Position numbers and translations under genes: made by a program. Of a stretch of DNA of 60,886 nucleotides, positions 41,067 to 49,045 are shown one piece after another; the stretch's first letter is position 1, and the number at the start of each line of letters is the position of its first letter. The notes below the pieces were generated by a model. The model did no database searches. It was not told where the DNA came from and saw only the letters and a program-made list of their open reading frames with translations. The DNA comes from Rhodospirillaceae bacterium (GTDB lineage: Bacteria > Pseudomonadota > Alphaproteobacteria > Rhodospirillales > Rhodospirillaceae): positions 1 through 60,886 of the forward strand of contig CANJRD010000021.1 in NCBI GenBank assembly GCA_947476695.1. The letters run 5' to 3'.

Positions 41067-41075
41067 TGTGTATAA
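41067..41075 (-). promoter_or_regulatory. DnaA-box-like 9-mer between rpsF and fabD
   Basis: On the minus strand this reads TTATACACA, matching the TTATNCACA DnaA consensus. Single occurrence in the divergent promoter region; significance uncertain. Confidence 0.3.
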
Positions 41076-41164
41076 CTATATGCAAAGAAATGAGAATTTA
41101 GGTTTCTTGACACACCGGGCGCGCTCGGGCACGTCTGCGGCAGGTCGTTCCAAGGGGTAGTTCA

Positions 41165-42109
41165 ATGAGCTGGGCATACGTTTTTCCGGGCCAGGGATCG
41201 CAGGCCGTGGGCATGGGCAAAGAGCTCGCCCAGGCTTTTGCCGAGGCGCGCGAGGTGTTCGGCGAGGTCGACGAGGCGCTGTCGCAGAACCTCTCCAAGC
41301 TCATGTTCGAGGGGCCGGACGATGAACTCACCCTCACCGAGAACGCCCAGCCGGCGCTGATGGCCGTCAGCATGGCGGTGGTCCGCGTGCTCGAGAAGCA
41401 GGGCAAGGTCAGCATCCGCAACACCGCGCGCTATGTCGCGGGGCATTCGCTGGGGGAATACTCCGCGCTCGCCGCCGCCGGTTCGCTGACGCTCTCGGAT
41501 GCGGCGCGCCTTTTGAAGACGCGCGGTCAGGCGATGCAGAAAGCCGTGCCCGTCGGCGTCGGCGCGATGGCGGCCCTGCTCGGCCTCGATCTCGACCAGG
41601 CGCAGGAAGTCGCCGGTGAAGCCTCGGCGGACGGCGAAGTCTGCGCCGCGGCGAACGATAACGCGCCGGGTCAGGTGGTCGTGTCCGGTCATAAGGCCGC
41701 GGTCGAGCGCGCCATTGCGCTCGCCAAGACCAAGGGTGCGAAGCGCGCCATCATGTTGCCGGTCAGCGCGCCGTTCCATTGCCCGCTGATGAAGCCCGCC
41801 GCCGAAGCGATGGCCGAGGCGCTGGCGAAAGTGACGATCCGCGCGCCGGCGGTGCCGGTGATCGCCAACGTCACCGCCTCAACCGTGATCGATCCGGATG
41901 AGATTCGCCGCCTGCTCGTCGAGCAGGTGACCGGACTGGTGCGCTGGCGTGAAAGCGTGCACCTGATGAAGGAAGCCGGTGTGAGTACGCTGGTGGAATG
42001 CGGCGCGGGCAAAGTGCTGTCCGGCCTTGCGAAGCGCATCGACCCCGATCTGACGGGCATTTCGCTGCAGGGCCCTGCGGATATCGAAGCCTTCATCAAA
42101 CAGGCCTAG
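41165..42109 (+). CDS. fabD: Malonyl-CoA:ACP transacylase FabD
   Basis: A 314-residue cytosolic enzyme that loads malonate on ACP. It has Phe-Pro-Gly-Gln-Gly-Ser-Gln near residue 6, the nucleophile motif Gly-His-Ser-Leu-Gly-Glu-Tyr-Ser (Ser near 93), an Arg in Leu-Lys-Thr-Arg-Gly and the catalytic His in Val-Ser-Ala-Pro-Phe-His-Cys-Pro-Leu-Met. Length is normal. It is the first gene of fabD-fabG-acpP-fabF and lies 9 bases before fabG. Confidence 0.97.
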   Translation: MSWAYVFPGQGSQAVGMGKELAQAFAEAREVFGEVDEALSQNLSKLMFEGPDDELTLTENAQPALMAVSMAVVRVLEKQGKVSIRNTARYVAGHSLGEYSALAAAGSLTLSDAARLLKTRGQAMQKAVPVGVGAMAALLGLDLDQAQEVAGEASADGEVCAAANDNAPGQVVVSGHKAAVERAIALAKTKGAKRAIMLPVSAPFHCPLMKPAAEAMAEALAKVTIRAPAVPVIANVTASTVIDPDEIRRLLVEQVTGLVRWRESVHLMKEAGVSTLVECGAGKVLSGLAKRIDPDLTGISLQGPADIEAFIKQA

Positions 42110-42118
42110 GAACTGACA

Positions 42119-42856
42119 ATGTTCGATCTCACGGGAAAGTGCGCGCTGATCACCGGCGCGAGCGGCGGCATCGGTGCGGCGATCGCGCGCGGCCTGCACG
42201 CGCAGGGCGCCACGGTGGGTCTCCATGGCACGCGCAAGGATGCGCTTGAAGCGCTGGCCGGCGAACTTGGCAGCCGCGCGCATGTGTTGCCGTGCGACCT
42301 GTCCAACGCGGAAGCGTCCGAGAAGCTTGTGCCCGAAGCGGAAGCCGCGATGGGCGGCCTCGACATCCTGGTCAACAATGCCGGCATCACGCGCGATGGC
42401 TTGATACTGCGCATGAAGGATCAAGACTTCTTCGACGTGCTCAACGTCAATCTTGGCGTGGCGTTCCGCCTGTCGCGCGCCGCGGTGAAGAGCATGATGA
42501 AGAAGCGCTATGGGCGCATCGTGAACATCTCCTCCGTCGTCGGCGTCACCGGCAATCCCGGCCAGGTGAACTACGTGGCGTCGAAAGCGGGCGTCATTGG
42601 CCTGACCAAGTCGCTCGCCCAGGAGGTCGCCAGCCGGAACATTACCGTCAATGTGGTGGCGCCGGGCTTCATCGCCAGTTCCATGACCGAGAAGCTGAAC
42701 GATGACCAACGCGGGCGCATCCTTGGGGGGATCCCCCTGGGACGCATGGGCGAAGGCCAGGATATCGCCGCCGCCGTCATCTACCTTGCGAGCACGGAAG
42801 CGTCTTATGTCACCGGCCAAACGCTACACGTGAACGGCGGTATGGCGATGATCTGA
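42119..42856 (+). CDS. fabG: 3-oxoacyl-ACP reductase FabG
   Basis: A 245-residue SDR of fatty-acid elongation (NADPH-dependent 3-ketoacyl-ACP reduction). Cofactor loop Ile-Thr-Gly-Ala-Ser-Gly-Gly-Ile-Gly, Asn-Asn-Ala-Gly-Ile-Thr-Arg-Asp, catalytic Ser in Asn-Ile-Ser-Ser-Val-Val-Gly, Tyr-Val-Ala-Ser-Lys-Ala-Gly, and the C-terminal Tyr-Val-Thr-Gly-Gln-Thr-Leu-His-Val-Asn-Gly-Gly-Met. The Asn-Asn-Ala-Gly-Ile-Thr-Arg-Asp-x-Leu motif separates FabG from the other SDRs in this window. Two hairpins follow before acpP. Confidence 0.97.
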   Translation: MFDLTGKCALITGASGGIGAAIARGLHAQGATVGLHGTRKDALEALAGELGSRAHVLPCDLSNAEASEKLVPEAEAAMGGLDILVNNAGITRDGLILRMKDQDFFDVLNVNLGVAFRLSRAAVKSMMKKRYGRIVNISSVVGVTGNPGQVNYVASKAGVIGLTKSLAQEVASRNITVNVVAPGFIASSMTEKLNDDQRGRILGGIPLGRMGEGQDIAAAVIYLASTEASYVTGQTLHVNGGMAMI

Positions 42857-42861
42857 CCCCG

Positions 42862-42903
42862 GGTTGGTAGGCCCACCAACCGGGCCCCCAATCCATTGGG
42901 GGG
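42862..42903 (+). terminator. Tandem hairpins between fabG and acpP
   Basis: ggttggt-aggccc-accaacc (42862-42881) is followed directly by cccccaat-cc-attggggg (42885-42902). There is no T run, so these may act as an attenuator or processing signal that lets acpP be expressed at a different level from fabD-fabG. Confidence 0.35.
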
Positions 42904-43032
42904 AAGCCGCCTAGCCAAGCAAAATGCTATATGGTACTCAACGCTTCCCCGGGATCGGGCGGCCCGGGCGCATCTCTGCGCTCCGAGCCTGAATAATCAA
43001 TTCACTGAAGTACATAGCTTGAGGAAAGTCGA

Positions 43033-43272
43033 ATGAGCGACGTCGCCGAGCGCGTTAAGAAAATCGTCGTTGAGCACCTGGGCGTGGAAGAAGCCAAAGT
43101 GACCGACAACGCCAGCTTCATCGACGATTTGGGGGCGGACAGCCTCGACACCGTCGAACTCGTGATGGCCTTCGAAGAAGAATTCGGCGTCGAAATCCCG
43201 GACGACGCGGCTGAGAAGATTCTGACCGTGAAGGACGCGATCGCGTTCATCCAGCAGAACGCCAGCAAGTAA
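43033..43272 (+). CDS. acpP: Acyl carrier protein
   Basis: A 79-residue acidic four-helix protein. The phosphopantetheine attachment Ser37 lies in [11 protein letters not shown], and the C-terminal Thr-Val-Lys-Asp-Ala-Ile-Ala-Phe-Ile helix is canonical. A strong GAGGAAA ribosome site precedes ATG 43033. It has a 176-base leader with two hairpins, suggesting its own promoter or processed transcript, as expected for a very abundant protein. Confidence 0.98.
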   Translation: MSDVAERVKKIVVEHLGVEEAKVTDNASFIDDLGADSLDTVELVMAFEEEFGVEIPDDAAEKILTVKDAIAFIQQNASK

Positions 43273-43362
43273 GCAGGCGCCGGCACGCGGCCGAACGGCC
43301 GTGAAGTCGAAATGGATAGAGCATGGGGCCTTGGGTCTTGCGGGACCGGGTCCCATCGCTAT

Positions 43363-43460
43363 TTCTGGGCTAGAGCGCGGTCGCGCTCTAGACTTCCGTC
43401 TGGTCATGGTCTGCCGGAAGGCCGGTTCGCGTTTTTCCGGACCGTGCTTCAGGCATAAGC
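43363..43460. repeat. Intergenic palindromic element between acpP and fabF
   Basis: A perfect palindrome ctagagcgcg-gt-cgcgctctag (43370-43391) is followed by an imperfect inverted repeat (catggtctgccgga with tccggaccgtgc, about 43410-43452). The arrangement of a gctctag core followed by an accggttc-centred hairpin resembles a repeat family dispersed in alphaproteobacterial genomes. The short reading frame across it is not a gene. Confidence 0.6.
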
Positions 43461-43491
43461 TTTTCCCGTCGATAGCCGTGGGTGTCCTCGC

Positions 43492-44766
43492 ATGAGCTCT
43501 GACGCAACTCGGGTCGTCATTACCGGAATGGGTCTCGTCACGCCGTTGGGCGCGGGCGTGGCCGGCAACTGGCAGCGTTTGACCGCCGGAGAGTCCGGCA
43601 TCATCGCCATCCAACGTTTCCGGGTCGACGATCTGCCGTGCCGAATCGGCGGCGAAGTGCCGATGGCTGAAGGCATCCCTTACCGTTTCGACGTTGAGTC
43701 GGTGGTGTCGTCGAAAGAGCGCCGCCGCATGGACGATTTCATCGTCTACGCGCTCGGCGCGGCCGAGGAAGCGATCAAGGATTCCGGTTGGGTTCCGCCG
43801 GACGACGAAGCACGTGACCGCACCGGCGTCATGATCGGCTCCGGCATCGGCGGTCTCGCGACCATCGACGACACATCTAAGACACTCGAGGCGCAAGGCA
43901 CGCGCCGCGTCAGCCCGTTCTTCATTCCGGCCAGCCTGATCAACCTCGCCTCTGGGCAGGTGTCGATCCGTCATGGCTTCCGGGGTCCGAACCATGCGCC
44001 GGTAACGGCTTGCGCCACCGGCGCGCATGCCATCGGCGATGCCGCGCGCATGATCAAGTACGGCGATGCCGACGTGATGGTGGCCGGTGGCGCGGAAGCC
44101 GCGCTCTGCCGGCTTGGCCTTGCGGGCTTCGCTGCCGCGAAGGCATTGTCGACCAGCTACAACGATGCGCCGGCCACGGGCTCGCGTCCGTGGGACAAGG
44201 GCCGCGACGGTTTCGTCATGGGCGAAGGCGCGGGCGTTGTGGTGCTCGAAAGCCTCGCGCACGCCAAGGCGCGTGGCGCGAAGATCTACGGCGAAGTGAA
44301 GGGCTACGGCATGTCCGGTGACGCACATCACATCACCGCGCCGGCCGAGGACGGCAACGGCGGCTTCCGCGCGATGCGCGCGGCCATCCGCGATGCGAAG
44401 CTGAACATCTCGGACATCGATTACGTCAACGCGCACGGCACCTCGACGCCGAAGGGCGACGAAATCGAACTGGGCGCGGTGAAGCGCCTGTTCGGCGATC
44501 ACGCCTCCAAGATCTCGATGTCGTCGACCAAGTCGGCCATCGGGCATCTGCTGGGCGCGGCCGGTGCGGTCGAGGCGATCTACTCGACGCTGGCGCTGCG
44601 CGATCAGATAGCACCGCCGACGCTGAACCTCAACGATCCGTCCGAAGGCTGCGACATCGATCTCGTGCCGCTGAAGGCCAAGCCGCGCAAAATCCGCAAC
44701 GTGCTGTCAAACTCGTTCGGTTTCGGCGGCACCAATGCAGCCCTGGTGATCGGTCCGGTCGAGTAG
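43492..44766 (+). CDS. fabF: 3-oxoacyl-ACP synthase II FabF
   Basis: A 424-residue condensing enzyme. The catalytic triad is visible: Cys in Val-Thr-Ala-Cys-Ala-Thr-Gly-Ala-His, His in Asn-Ala-His-Gly-Thr-Ser-Thr-Pro-Lys-Gly-Asp, and His in Lys-Ser-Ala-Ile-Gly-His-Leu-Leu-Gly-Ala-Ala-Gly. It ends with Phe-Gly-Phe-Gly-Gly-Thr-Asn. It elongates acyl-ACP with malonyl-ACP. The ribosome site before ATG 43492 is weak. It precedes mltG by 13 bases, forming the tail of the fab operon. Confidence 0.97.
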   Translation: MSSDATRVVITGMGLVTPLGAGVAGNWQRLTAGESGIIAIQRFRVDDLPCRIGGEVPMAEGIPYRFDVESVVSSKERRRMDDFIVYALGAAEEAIKDSGWVPPDDEARDRTGVMIGSGIGGLATIDDTSKTLEAQGTRRVSPFFIPASLINLASGQVSIRHGFRGPNHAPVTACATGAHAIGDAARMIKYGDADVMVAGGAEAALCRLGLAGFAAAKALSTSYNDAPATGSRPWDKGRDGFVMGEGAGVVVLESLAHAKARGAKIYGEVKGYGMSGDAHHITAPAEDGNGGFRAMRAAIRDAKLNISDIDYVNAHGTSTPKGDEIELGAVKRLFGDHASKISMSSTKSAIGHLLGAAGAVEAIYSTLALRDQIAPPTLNLNDPSEGCDIDLVPLKAKPRKIRNVLSNSFGFGGTNAALVIGPVE

Positions 44767-44779
44767 CGTTGCGACCGCC

Positions 44780-45757
44780 GTGCGGTTCCTGCGCGCCTTC
44801 ATCGTCTCAAGCTTCGTCGTCGTCCTCGCGCTGGGCGCGGGCTTCGTCGCTTATCGTTGGTTCCTGACCGCGGTGACGATGCCCGGGCCGCTTGTGCAGC
44901 CCGTCACGCTCATCATCCAACCCGGCACAGGGTTGAAAGCGCTCGCAGGCCAACTCGAGGCCGCCGGTGTGATCCAGGCTGCCTGGATGGCGGAACTCGA
45001 AGCGCGGCGCAGCAATCAGGCGCGCAGCCTCAAGCCCGGCGAATACCGCTTCGATGCGGGCATCAGCTTGCAAGGCGTGCTTGATAAGGTCGTGCGGCGC
45101 GACGTCGTCGCGCACCTCATCACCATCCCGGAAGGACTCGTGATCGCGGAGATCGCGAAGCTTGTCGAAGCGGCCGAGGCGTTGAAGGGCGACGTTCCGG
45201 CGGATTTGCACGACGGCGACCTGTTGCCGGAGACTTATCGCTACGAATGGGGCGACACGCGTCCCGCGCTGATCGCCCGCATGAAGCAGGCGCGCGACAC
45301 GGCCCTTGCCGAGTTGTGGGCGAAGCGTGCGCCCGATCTGCCGCTGAAGTCCCCGGAGGAGGCGCTGATCCTGGCGTCAATCGTCGAGAAGGAAACCGGC
45401 GTGGCGGCGGAACGTCCGCGCGTCGCCGCGGTCTTCGTCAACCGCCTGCGCAAGAGCATGCGGCTGCAGACCGACCCGACCGTGGCCTATGGCATCGCGC
45501 CGCAAGGGCTGGGCCGGCCCCTGACGCGCGCCGATCTGGATCGGCCCACGGTGTTCAACACCTATACCATCGACGGCCTGCCGCCGGGCCCGATCTGCAA
45601 TCCGGGCCGGGCGAGCCTGGCCGCGGCGCTGAACCCGGCGACCACGACCGATCTCTATTTCGTCGCCGACGGCAGCGGCGGACATGCCTTCGCCGCCACG
45701 CTGGAGGATCACAACCGCAATGTGGCGCGTTGGCGTCAGTTGCAGCGGGCAAACTGA
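44780..45757 (+). CDS. mltG: Endolytic murein transglycosylase MltG
   Basis: A 325-residue inner-membrane-anchored lytic transglycosylase that cuts nascent glycan strands. One N-terminal span (about 5-25), a LysM-like region, then the YceG domain. That domain has Ile-Pro-Glu-Gly-Leu, Leu-Leu-Pro-Glu-Thr-Tyr, catalytic Glu in Leu-Ala-Ser-Ile-Val-Glu-Lys-Glu-Thr-Gly, and Leu-Gln-Thr-Asp-Pro-Thr-Val-Ala-Tyr-Gly. GTG 44780 places the membrane span at the start. In many alphaproteobacteria yicC-gmk follow at once; here they are about 5.4 kb away. Confidence 0.95.
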   Translation: MRFLRAFIVSSFVVVLALGAGFVAYRWFLTAVTMPGPLVQPVTLIIQPGTGLKALAGQLEAAGVIQAAWMAELEARRSNQARSLKPGEYRFDAGISLQGVLDKVVRRDVVAHLITIPEGLVIAEIAKLVEAAEALKGDVPADLHDGDLLPETYRYEWGDTRPALIARMKQARDTALAELWAKRAPDLPLKSPEEALILASIVEKETGVAAERPRVAAVFVNRLRKSMRLQTDPTVAYGIAPQGLGRPLTRADLDRPTVFNTYTIDGLPPGPICNPGRASLAAALNPATTTDLYFVADGSGGHAFAATLEDHNRNVARWRQLQRAN

Positions 45758-45863
45758 TCATCGCCCCTCGGCTGCGGGTGAACACTGGCGTTTGACTATG
45801 CGGGATGTATGAACGCATGCTAGGTCCAGCGCGCCGAACTCATATTGCCGCACGCAGGGCTCG

Positions 45864-46589
45864 ATGGACGTATTTCTGAATCCGGATATCTGGGCCGCGT
45901 TACTGACGTTGTCGGCCCTTGAGATCGTTCTCGGCATCGACAACGTCATTTTCCTGTCGATCGTCGCCGGCCGCGTGCCGCCCGAGCAGCGCAACAAAGT
46001 CCGCAAGATCGGCCTGGCGCTGGCCCTGCTCATGCGCCTCGCGCTGCTGGGCAGCATCAGCTGGATCGCCGGGCTCACCGCGCCCATCGTTACCATCGGC
46101 GGCTATGCCTTGAGCTGGCGCGATGTCGTCCTCGGCGTGGGCGGCCTGTTCCTGATCTACAAAGGAACGATGGAAATCCACGGCATGATGGAAGGCGGTC
46201 TGCATGCAGCCGTCGAGGGCCCGCGCCTGTCCTTTGCCAGCGCGATCACCCAGATCGTGATTCTCGACATCGTGTTCTCGCTCGATTCCGTCATCACCGC
46301 GGTGGGCATGACCGACAATCTGCCGGTCATGGTCGCCGCCGTTGTCGCGGCGGTCATCGTCATGATGTTCGCCGCAGGGCCGATCGGCGATTTCGTCAAC
46401 AAACACCCGACCGTCAAAATGCTCGCGCTTGGGTTCTTGCTTTTGGTGGGCTTGGCGCTTCTGGCCGATGCCGGCCATTTCCATATCCCGCGCGGGTTCG
46501 TCTATTCCGCGATTGCCTTCTCGGCTGTGATCGAGGCGCTCAACATAATAGTTCGCGGTAAGACGAAAAGCCCAAGTCAGCCGAAATGA
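45864..46589 (+). CDS. TerC family membrane protein (first of two)
   Basis: A 241-residue membrane protein with about seven spans. TerC motifs: Glu-Ile-Val-Leu-Gly-Ile-Asp-Asn-Val-Ile-Phe-Leu near residue 21 and Phe-Ser-Leu-Asp-Ser-Val-Ile-Thr-Ala-Val-Gly-Met near 145, whose Asp residues are thought to bind metal. The family is linked to tellurite resistance and manganese export (Alx/MeeF type). The next gene starts within its last codons (ATGA). No yybP-ykoY manganese riboswitch is visible in the 106 bases upstream. Confidence 0.92.
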   Translation: MDVFLNPDIWAALLTLSALEIVLGIDNVIFLSIVAGRVPPEQRNKVRKIGLALALLMRLALLGSISWIAGLTAPIVTIGGYALSWRDVVLGVGGLFLIYKGTMEIHGMMEGGLHAAVEGPRLSFASAITQIVILDIVFSLDSVITAVGMTDNLPVMVAAVVAAVIVMMFAAGPIGDFVNKHPTVKMLALGFLLLVGLALLADAGHFHIPRGFVYSAIAFSAVIEALNIIVRGKTKSPSQPK

Positions 46590-47311
46590 TCGAATATCTC
46601 CTCAATCCCGGAACCTGGGCGGCGCTTGCGACCCTGACGGTGCTCGAGATCGTTCTCGGGATCGACAACCTCGTCTTCCTCGCCATCATCTCAGCGCGTC
46701 TGCCGGAGCATCAGCAGCAAAGGGCGCGCACCATCGGTCTGGCGGCGGCGCTGATCCTGCGCGTCAGTCTGCTGACCAGCCTGACGTTCATCGCCAAGCT
46801 GACCACGCCCATTGTCACCATCGCCGATTTCGCGGTCAGCTGGCGCGATCTCGTGCTGGGCATTGGCGGTCTTTACCTGCTCTACAAGGGCGTGACGGAA
46901 ATCCACGAGATGGTGGAAAGCGCGAGTGCGCCCCAGGCGCGCCCGCCCGCAAGCATGACGACCGTGATCTTCCAGATCATGGCGCTCGATCTGGTGTTCT
47001 CGCTCGATTCCATCGTCACGGCGGTCGGCATGACCGACAACCTGCCGGTGATGATCGCGGCGATCATGATCGCGGTGCTCACGATGCTGTTCGCGGCCAA
47101 CGGGGTGTCCGGTTTCATCGAGAAGCATCAGTCGGTGAAGGTGCTGGCGCTGGCCTTCCTGATCCTGGTCGGCACCGCGTTGCTGGCCGACGGTTGCCAC
47201 TTCCATATTCCGCGTGAATATCTCTACGCGGCGATCGCGTTCTCGATCATCGTGGAAGCGATCAACATCTGGCTGAAATCGAGCGCTGAGAAAGCAAAGC
47301 CTAATCCTTGA
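46586..47311 (+). CDS. TerC family membrane protein (second of two)
   Basis: A 241-residue paralogue of the preceding protein, same length and topology: Glu-Ile-Val-Leu-Gly-Ile-Asp-Asn-Leu-Val-Phe-Leu near residue 21 and Phe-Ser-Leu-Asp-Ser-Ile-Val-Thr-Ala-Val-Gly-Met near 145. It overlaps the first copy by 4 bases, so the pair is translationally coupled. It differs through much of the middle loop (Ser-Ala-Ser-Ala-Pro-Gln-Ala-Arg-Pro), so the duplication is not recent. A hetero-oligomeric metal exporter is possible (inference). It overlaps the convergent SDR gene by 11 bases. Confidence 0.92.
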   Translation: MIEYLLNPGTWAALATLTVLEIVLGIDNLVFLAIISARLPEHQQQRARTIGLAAALILRVSLLTSLTFIAKLTTPIVTIADFAVSWRDLVLGIGGLYLLYKGVTEIHEMVESASAPQARPPASMTTVIFQIMALDLVFSLDSIVTAVGMTDNLPVMIAAIMIAVLTMLFAANGVSGFIEKHQSVKVLALAFLILVGTALLADGCHFHIPREYLYAAIAFSIIVEAINIWLKSSAEKAKPNP

Positions 47312-48065
47312 TCGGCACGTTCCGGGTCAGGAGTGTGGCCAGCCGATCCGGCAGCATGGCCAGCAGCCACACCGCGGCGTAGGTCGGCCATGGGAACGCG
47401 ATGCGGCCACGACCGGCCTCCAGTCCTTTGCGGATGATGCGCGCCGCGCGCGGCGTATCCATCAGGAACGGCATCTTGAAGGTGTTCACCGCGGTCATGC
47501 GGCTGACGACAAAGCCCGGGCAGATGACCGACACGGCAACACCGTCGCGCGCCAGCACGCTCTGCAAGCCTTCGCCCCACACCCGCACAGCAGCCTTCGA
47601 CGCGCTGTAGGCCGGCGCGCCTCCCATGCCGCGGAAGCTCGCCAGCGAACTCATCAAGGCGACATGGCCGCGCTTGCGTGCGCGCATGGGGCCCACCGCC
47701 GGCATCACGGTGTTCATGACCCCGTCGAGGTTGATGGCGAAGATCTCGCGCGCTTGCGCGCCGGCATCGTCTTCCACACCCGACGTGCCGCCGGAAATGC
47801 CGGCATTGGCGACGACCATATCGAGCGGCGCCACGTGATCGCGTGCGGCGATCCAACGTGCCATCGCATCGCGATCCGTAACGTCGATGACGACGCCTTC
47901 AGCCGCGGCACCCTTAGCGCGACAGGCGGCGACCACGTCCGTCAGCCGCCGCGCGTCGCGACCCGTCAGGCTGAGTGTGAGTCCGGGGCGCGCGTATTCA
48001 AGCGCCAGGGCTTCGCCGATGCCGGAAGATGCACCGGTGATGAGGATATGAGAGGGGCTCGTCAT
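47301..48065 (-). CDS. Short-chain dehydrogenase/reductase
   Basis: A 254-residue SDR of the DltE/YdfG-like type: Ile-Leu-Ile-Thr-Gly-Ala-Ser-Ser-Gly-Ile-Gly, Val-Ala-Asn-Ala-Gly-Ile-Ser, catalytic Ser in Leu-Met-Ser-Ser-Leu-Ala-Ser, Tyr-Ser-Ala-Ser-Lys-Ala-Ala and Cys-Pro-Gly-Phe-Val. The C-terminal hydrophobic part may contact the membrane. ATG 48065 starts at the SDR N-terminus. It lies 51 bases downstream of the KaiB-like gene and may be its operon partner, though a role in the same process is not evident. Confidence 0.85.
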   Translation of the reverse strand: MTSPSHILITGASSGIGEALALEYARPGLTLSLTGRDARRLTDVVAACRAKGAAAEGVVIDVTDRDAMARWIAARDHVAPLDMVVANAGISGGTSGVEDDAGAQAREIFAINLDGVMNTVMPAVGPMRARKRGHVALMSSLASFRGMGGAPAYSASKAAVRVWGEGLQSVLARDGVAVSVICPGFVVSRMTAVNTFKMPFLMDTPRAARIIRKGLEAGRGRIAFPWPTYAAVWLLAMLPDRLATLLTRNVPIKD

Positions 48066-48116
48066 GATGCGCCATCCTGACGGTCCCAACTGGGTGGACG
48101 CAAGTATATCGCTGTC

Positions 48117-48422
48117 TCAGGCCGTTTCCGCGAAGCGGCTTTCGCCACGGTCGAGCTTCAGGCCCTGGATCAGCTTATCGGCCGAACTGAGATCGCCGAA
48201 CAACCGGACCTGCGGACCCGGCGCCAGCTTGATCAATGTCGGCGTCGCGAACACCTGATCGCGGCCGGCGCTTTCCGGATCGTCGAGCACATCGATCACT
48301 TCCGTGAAGACATGGCCTTCGCCGCCTTGCGTCGTCAGGCGGCGTTCGAGATCGCGCAACGCCGCGCGGGCGCGATCGGCGCTGAAGGTGTGGCCGGTCA
48401 CGTAGAGCTTCAGGCGGATCAT
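48117..48422 (-). CDS. kaiB: KaiB-family thioredoxin-like protein
   Basis: A 101-residue protein of normal KaiB length. Landmarks: Lys-Leu-Tyr-Val-Thr-Gly-His-Thr (residues 5-12), Ser-x-x-Ala-Arg-Ala-Ala-Leu-Arg-Asp-Leu, Glu-Val-Ile-Asp-Val-Leu-Asp-Asp-Pro-Glu, and Ala-Thr-Pro-Thr-Leu-Ile-Lys-Leu-Ala-Pro-Gly-Pro followed by Phe-Gly-Asp-Leu-Ser (59-79). In cyanobacteria KaiB switches fold to bind KaiC. Homologues outside cyanobacteria often act in stress signalling, and some lack KaiA. No kaiC is in this window. The ATG overlaps the receiver stop (ATGA), so the two are made together. Confidence 0.82.
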   Translation of the reverse strand: MIRLKLYVTGHTFSADRARAALRDLERRLTTQGGEGHVFTEVIDVLDDPESAGRDQVFATPTLIKLAPGPQVRLFGDLSSADKLIQGLKLDRGESRFAETA

Positions 48423-48844
48423 GGGCGACCTCCCATGCTGTTCACGGCCGCGCCGTTGCTGACCACGATGGGGTCGAGCCCGCCGATGCGCCCCGCGGCG
48501 ATGGCTTTGATTTCGCCGGCGCTGAGCGGTTTGCGCGCGAGATTGAAATCGATGCCCGCGCGCTGCAACTCGCGCAGTGGCGTGACGAACTCGCCGTAGA
48601 ACCCCGTGACGAGATAGACCGGTGTGTGTGGGCATATTTCGTGGAGCCGTTGCAGGGTCTCGACTCCGGATAGGCCCGGCATCTTCAAATCGAGGAAAAT
48701 GAGGTCGGGGCGCCACCGCGCCGCCGACTCGAGTCCGGCAGAACCGCTATCGGCAGTGGTGACGGCATAACCCCCGTCTTCCAGGGCGGCGCGGAACGAC
48801 TCCCGCACGCCCTCGTCGTCGTCGATGACCAGCACGCGCTTCAT
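48419..48844 (-). CDS. Stand-alone receiver (response regulator) coupled to kaiB
   Basis: A 141-residue CheY-like receiver with no output domain. Acidic pocket Asp8-Asp9-Asp10, phosphorylation site Asp52 in Ile-Phe-Leu-Asp-Leu-Lys-Met-Pro-Gly, Thr80 in Leu-Val-Thr-Gly-Phe and Lys105 in Ala-Arg-Lys-Pro-Leu are all present, so it should be phosphorylatable. A tail of about 30 residues after the receiver fold is of unknown role. The partner kinase is unknown; no kinase gene is adjacent. It is coupled to the KaiB-like gene and divergent from the GGDEF-EAL gene. Confidence 0.88.
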   Translation of the reverse strand: MKRVLVIDDDEGVRESFRAALEDGGYAVTTADSGSAGLESAARWRPDLIFLDLKMPGLSGVETLQRLHEICPHTPVYLVTGFYGEFVTPLRELQRAGIDFNLARKPLSAGEIKAIAAGRIGGLDPIVVSNGAAVNSMGGRP

Positions 48845-48965
48845 TGGAAGATTACTTCCGTTGTTTCAGTCGCTTGATCGAGACTCTGCCGCCGAAAGCG
48901 GGTCGCGGCTTGATGACCGCCTGGCGACATCTAAGCAATCTTCAGCTCTTTGCGGGGCTGCGCGC

Positions 48966-48995
48966 TTGCCCGCGTCGGCTGCAGGCGAGTATAGT
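48966..48995 (+). promoter_or_regulatory. Probable sigma-70 promoter of the GGDEF-EAL gene
   Basis: TTGCCC (48966-48971), an 18-base spacer and TATAGT (48990-48995), 51 bases before ATG 49046. The opposing promoter for the receiver-kaiB pair must lie in the remaining part of the 201-base gap, but it was not identified. Confidence 0.45.
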
Positions 48996-49045
48996 TTCGA
49001 CAACGAATAATATCCACTCGAAAGTGTGGAGTAGGGGGATGGGTG

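Noticed and set aside
43301-43495. Possible 64-residue gene between acpP and fabF
   Set aside because: It is a reading through the palindromic repeat element; the peptide has no fold-like pattern.
45758-45863. Manganese (yybP-ykoY) riboswitch upstream of the TerC pair
   Set aside because: TerC genes are often under this riboswitch, but the 106-base gap is short and I see none of its conserved loops.
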